From: Methylomonas rhizoryzae
GTDB taxonomy: Bacteria > Pseudomonadota > Gammaproteobacteria > Methylococcales > Methylomonadaceae
Reading direction: 5' to 3'
DNA length: 64,000 bases
NCBI RefSeq assembly: GCF_008632455.1
Contig: NZ_CP043929.1
Location: 2,604,001 to 2,668,000, forward strand
The number at the start of each line of letters is the position of its first letter. Positions within the stretch are counted from its first letter, which is position 1. Positions 63,344 to 64,000 of the stretch are shown piece by piece. The notes beneath the pieces are model-generated. The model saw only the letters and a program-made list of their open reading frames with translations, had not been told where the DNA came from and ran no database searches. The position numbers and the translations under genes were made by a program.

Positions 63344-64000
63344 ATGGCAAACTTGATATTTATCAATTACAGAAGAGACGACAGTTCGCCAGCCGCGCGC
63401 AGCCTCAGAGAAAACCTTATTCAGGCATTCGGCGACGAGGTGTTCATGGACGTCGACGAAATACGAGTCGGCGACGCTTGGCCGGCGGAGTTGGGCAATG
63501 CGCTGCAATCCGCTAAAGTGCTGCTGGTCGTCATCGGGCCCACTTGGCTCAAGATTGCCGACGCCTACGGGCGTAGGCGCATCGATCAAACCGACGATTG
63601 GGTGCGCACCGAAATCGAAACGTCTTTAGCGCGAGAAATTCCCGTCATTCCCGTGCTGGTGGGCAGGGCAACCATGCCTCCCAGGGAAGCCTTGCCGGAA
63701 TCAATCGCGGATTTAGCCAGCCAGCAATACATCGAGCTACGCGAAGCCCATTGGCACCGAGATCTGATGCCGCTCATCGAGCGGCTTTCCGGACAACCGC
63801 TGTCGTTAAAACGAGTGGGCGAGCCGGTTCCGGTTCCGCAATGGCGCCCCGGCCGACTGCCGGATAGACTGCCGCGTGCACTATCGCCCGCCGAAATTCA
63901 GGAGTGGCTGGCGGCGCATTCTTTCTGGAAAATCGTTACCAGCCCGCTACCCGGCGAATACCCGAAAACGCGGACCGAGCTGACACGGGCATTCAAATTC
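63344..64000 (+). CDS. TIR-domain protein with probable pterin dehydratase-like extension, partial
   Basis: The frame is open from ATG at 63344 to the right edge (219 codons). Residues about 1-140 form a TIR domain: MANLIFINYRRDDSSPAARS, FMDVDEIRVGDAWPAELGNA, LLVVIGPTWLKIAD, and DDWVRTEIETSL with the Glu expected in NAD-cleaving TIR domains. A Pro-rich linker follows (VGEPVPVPQWRPGRLPDRLP), then LSPAEIQEWLAAHSFWKIV and RTELTRAFKF, which resembles the beginning of the pterin-4a-carbinolamine dehydratase fold. The 3' end is outside the window. The TIR call is firm, the second domain tentative. Confidence 0.8.
   Translation, partial: MANLIFINYRRDDSSPAARSLRENLIQAFGDEVFMDVDEIRVGDAWPAELGNALQSAKVLLVVIGPTWLKIADAYGRRRIDQTDDWVRTEIETSLAREIPVIPVLVGRATMPPREALPESIADLASQQYIELREAHWHRDLMPLIERLSGQPLSLKRVGEPVPVPQWRPGRLPDRLPRALSPAEIQEWLAAHSFWKIVTSPLPGEYPKTRTELTRAFKF

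Overview
The window looks like a chromosomal segment of a gammaproteobacterial methanotroph or close methylotroph, most likely Methylomonas-like. This is inferred from four things: gammaproteobacterial gene orders (ybeL-type zinc-ribbon gene / leuS-lptE-holA; grxD next to rnt; rpmH-rnpA-yidD-yidC-mnmE), a serine-glyoxylate aminotransferase, a cytochrome P460-like protein, and a copper-peptide (bufferin-type) operon. No 16S rRNA or methane monooxygenase gene is present, so the genus is an inference.

Layout. 1-6.2 kb: a tightly overlapping subtype I-G (formerly I-U) CRISPR-Cas effector operon on the minus strand (cas3, a small Cas8-like gene, csb1/cas7, csb2/cas5-6), running off the left edge; no CRISPR array is in view. 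6.3-10.4 kb: a defence-type neighbourhood with a RelE/Phd toxin-antitoxin pair, a HigBA pair whose toxin carries a premature amber codon, a WYL-domain regulator, a MOSC protein and an array of 23-bp-spaced repeats that may be a transposon-end remnant. 10.7-28.5 kb: mostly core genes (ParA, zinc ribbon, leuS, lptE, holA, grxD, rnt, mlaA, a PHP-domain nuclease, an ABC exporter, a Cpx-type envelope stress system with a perfect CpxR box, tRNA-Phe). Within it is a c-di-GMP enzyme whose N-terminus matches plant ethylene receptors at the ethylene/copper-binding residues.

29.26-41.03 kb: a previously unlabelled integrative element of about 11.8 kb inserted at the 3' end of mnmE. It is bounded by an 18-bp imperfect direct repeat of the mnmE terminus, the same kind of site used by SGI1-type islands. 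It carries a tyrosine integrase, an AlpA-type regulator, a TOPRIM primase, a DUF927-like helicase, a RadC-type protein, a serine resolvase with a candidate res site, a candidate replication origin (two perfect DnaA boxes plus two families of repeats), and a large TPR protein made of 15 near-identical 47-residue repeats as probable cargo.

41-47 kb: the rpmH-rnpA-yidD-yidC-mnmE ribosome/membrane-insertion cluster without dnaA next to it, then a split aerotaxis-like PAS protein and a chemotaxis receptor with a CZB zinc-binding tail. 47-53 kb: a very large unrecognised exported membrane protein and the serine-cycle aminotransferase. 53-60 kb: a DUF1003 protein, GH63-type glucosidase, P460-like cytochrome, GMC oxidoreductase, SDR and DoxX protein. 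59-62 kb: a bufABC bufferin operon (DUF2282 precursor, DUF692 MNIO enzyme, DUF2063 partner) with the DoxX gene downstream. The right edge holds a tautomerase, an unrecognised small gene, and the start of a TIR-domain protein that seems to continue into a pterin dehydratase-like domain.

Starts were chosen from Shine-Dalgarno spacing and family N-termini; several differ from the longest open frame and this is noted in each entry.
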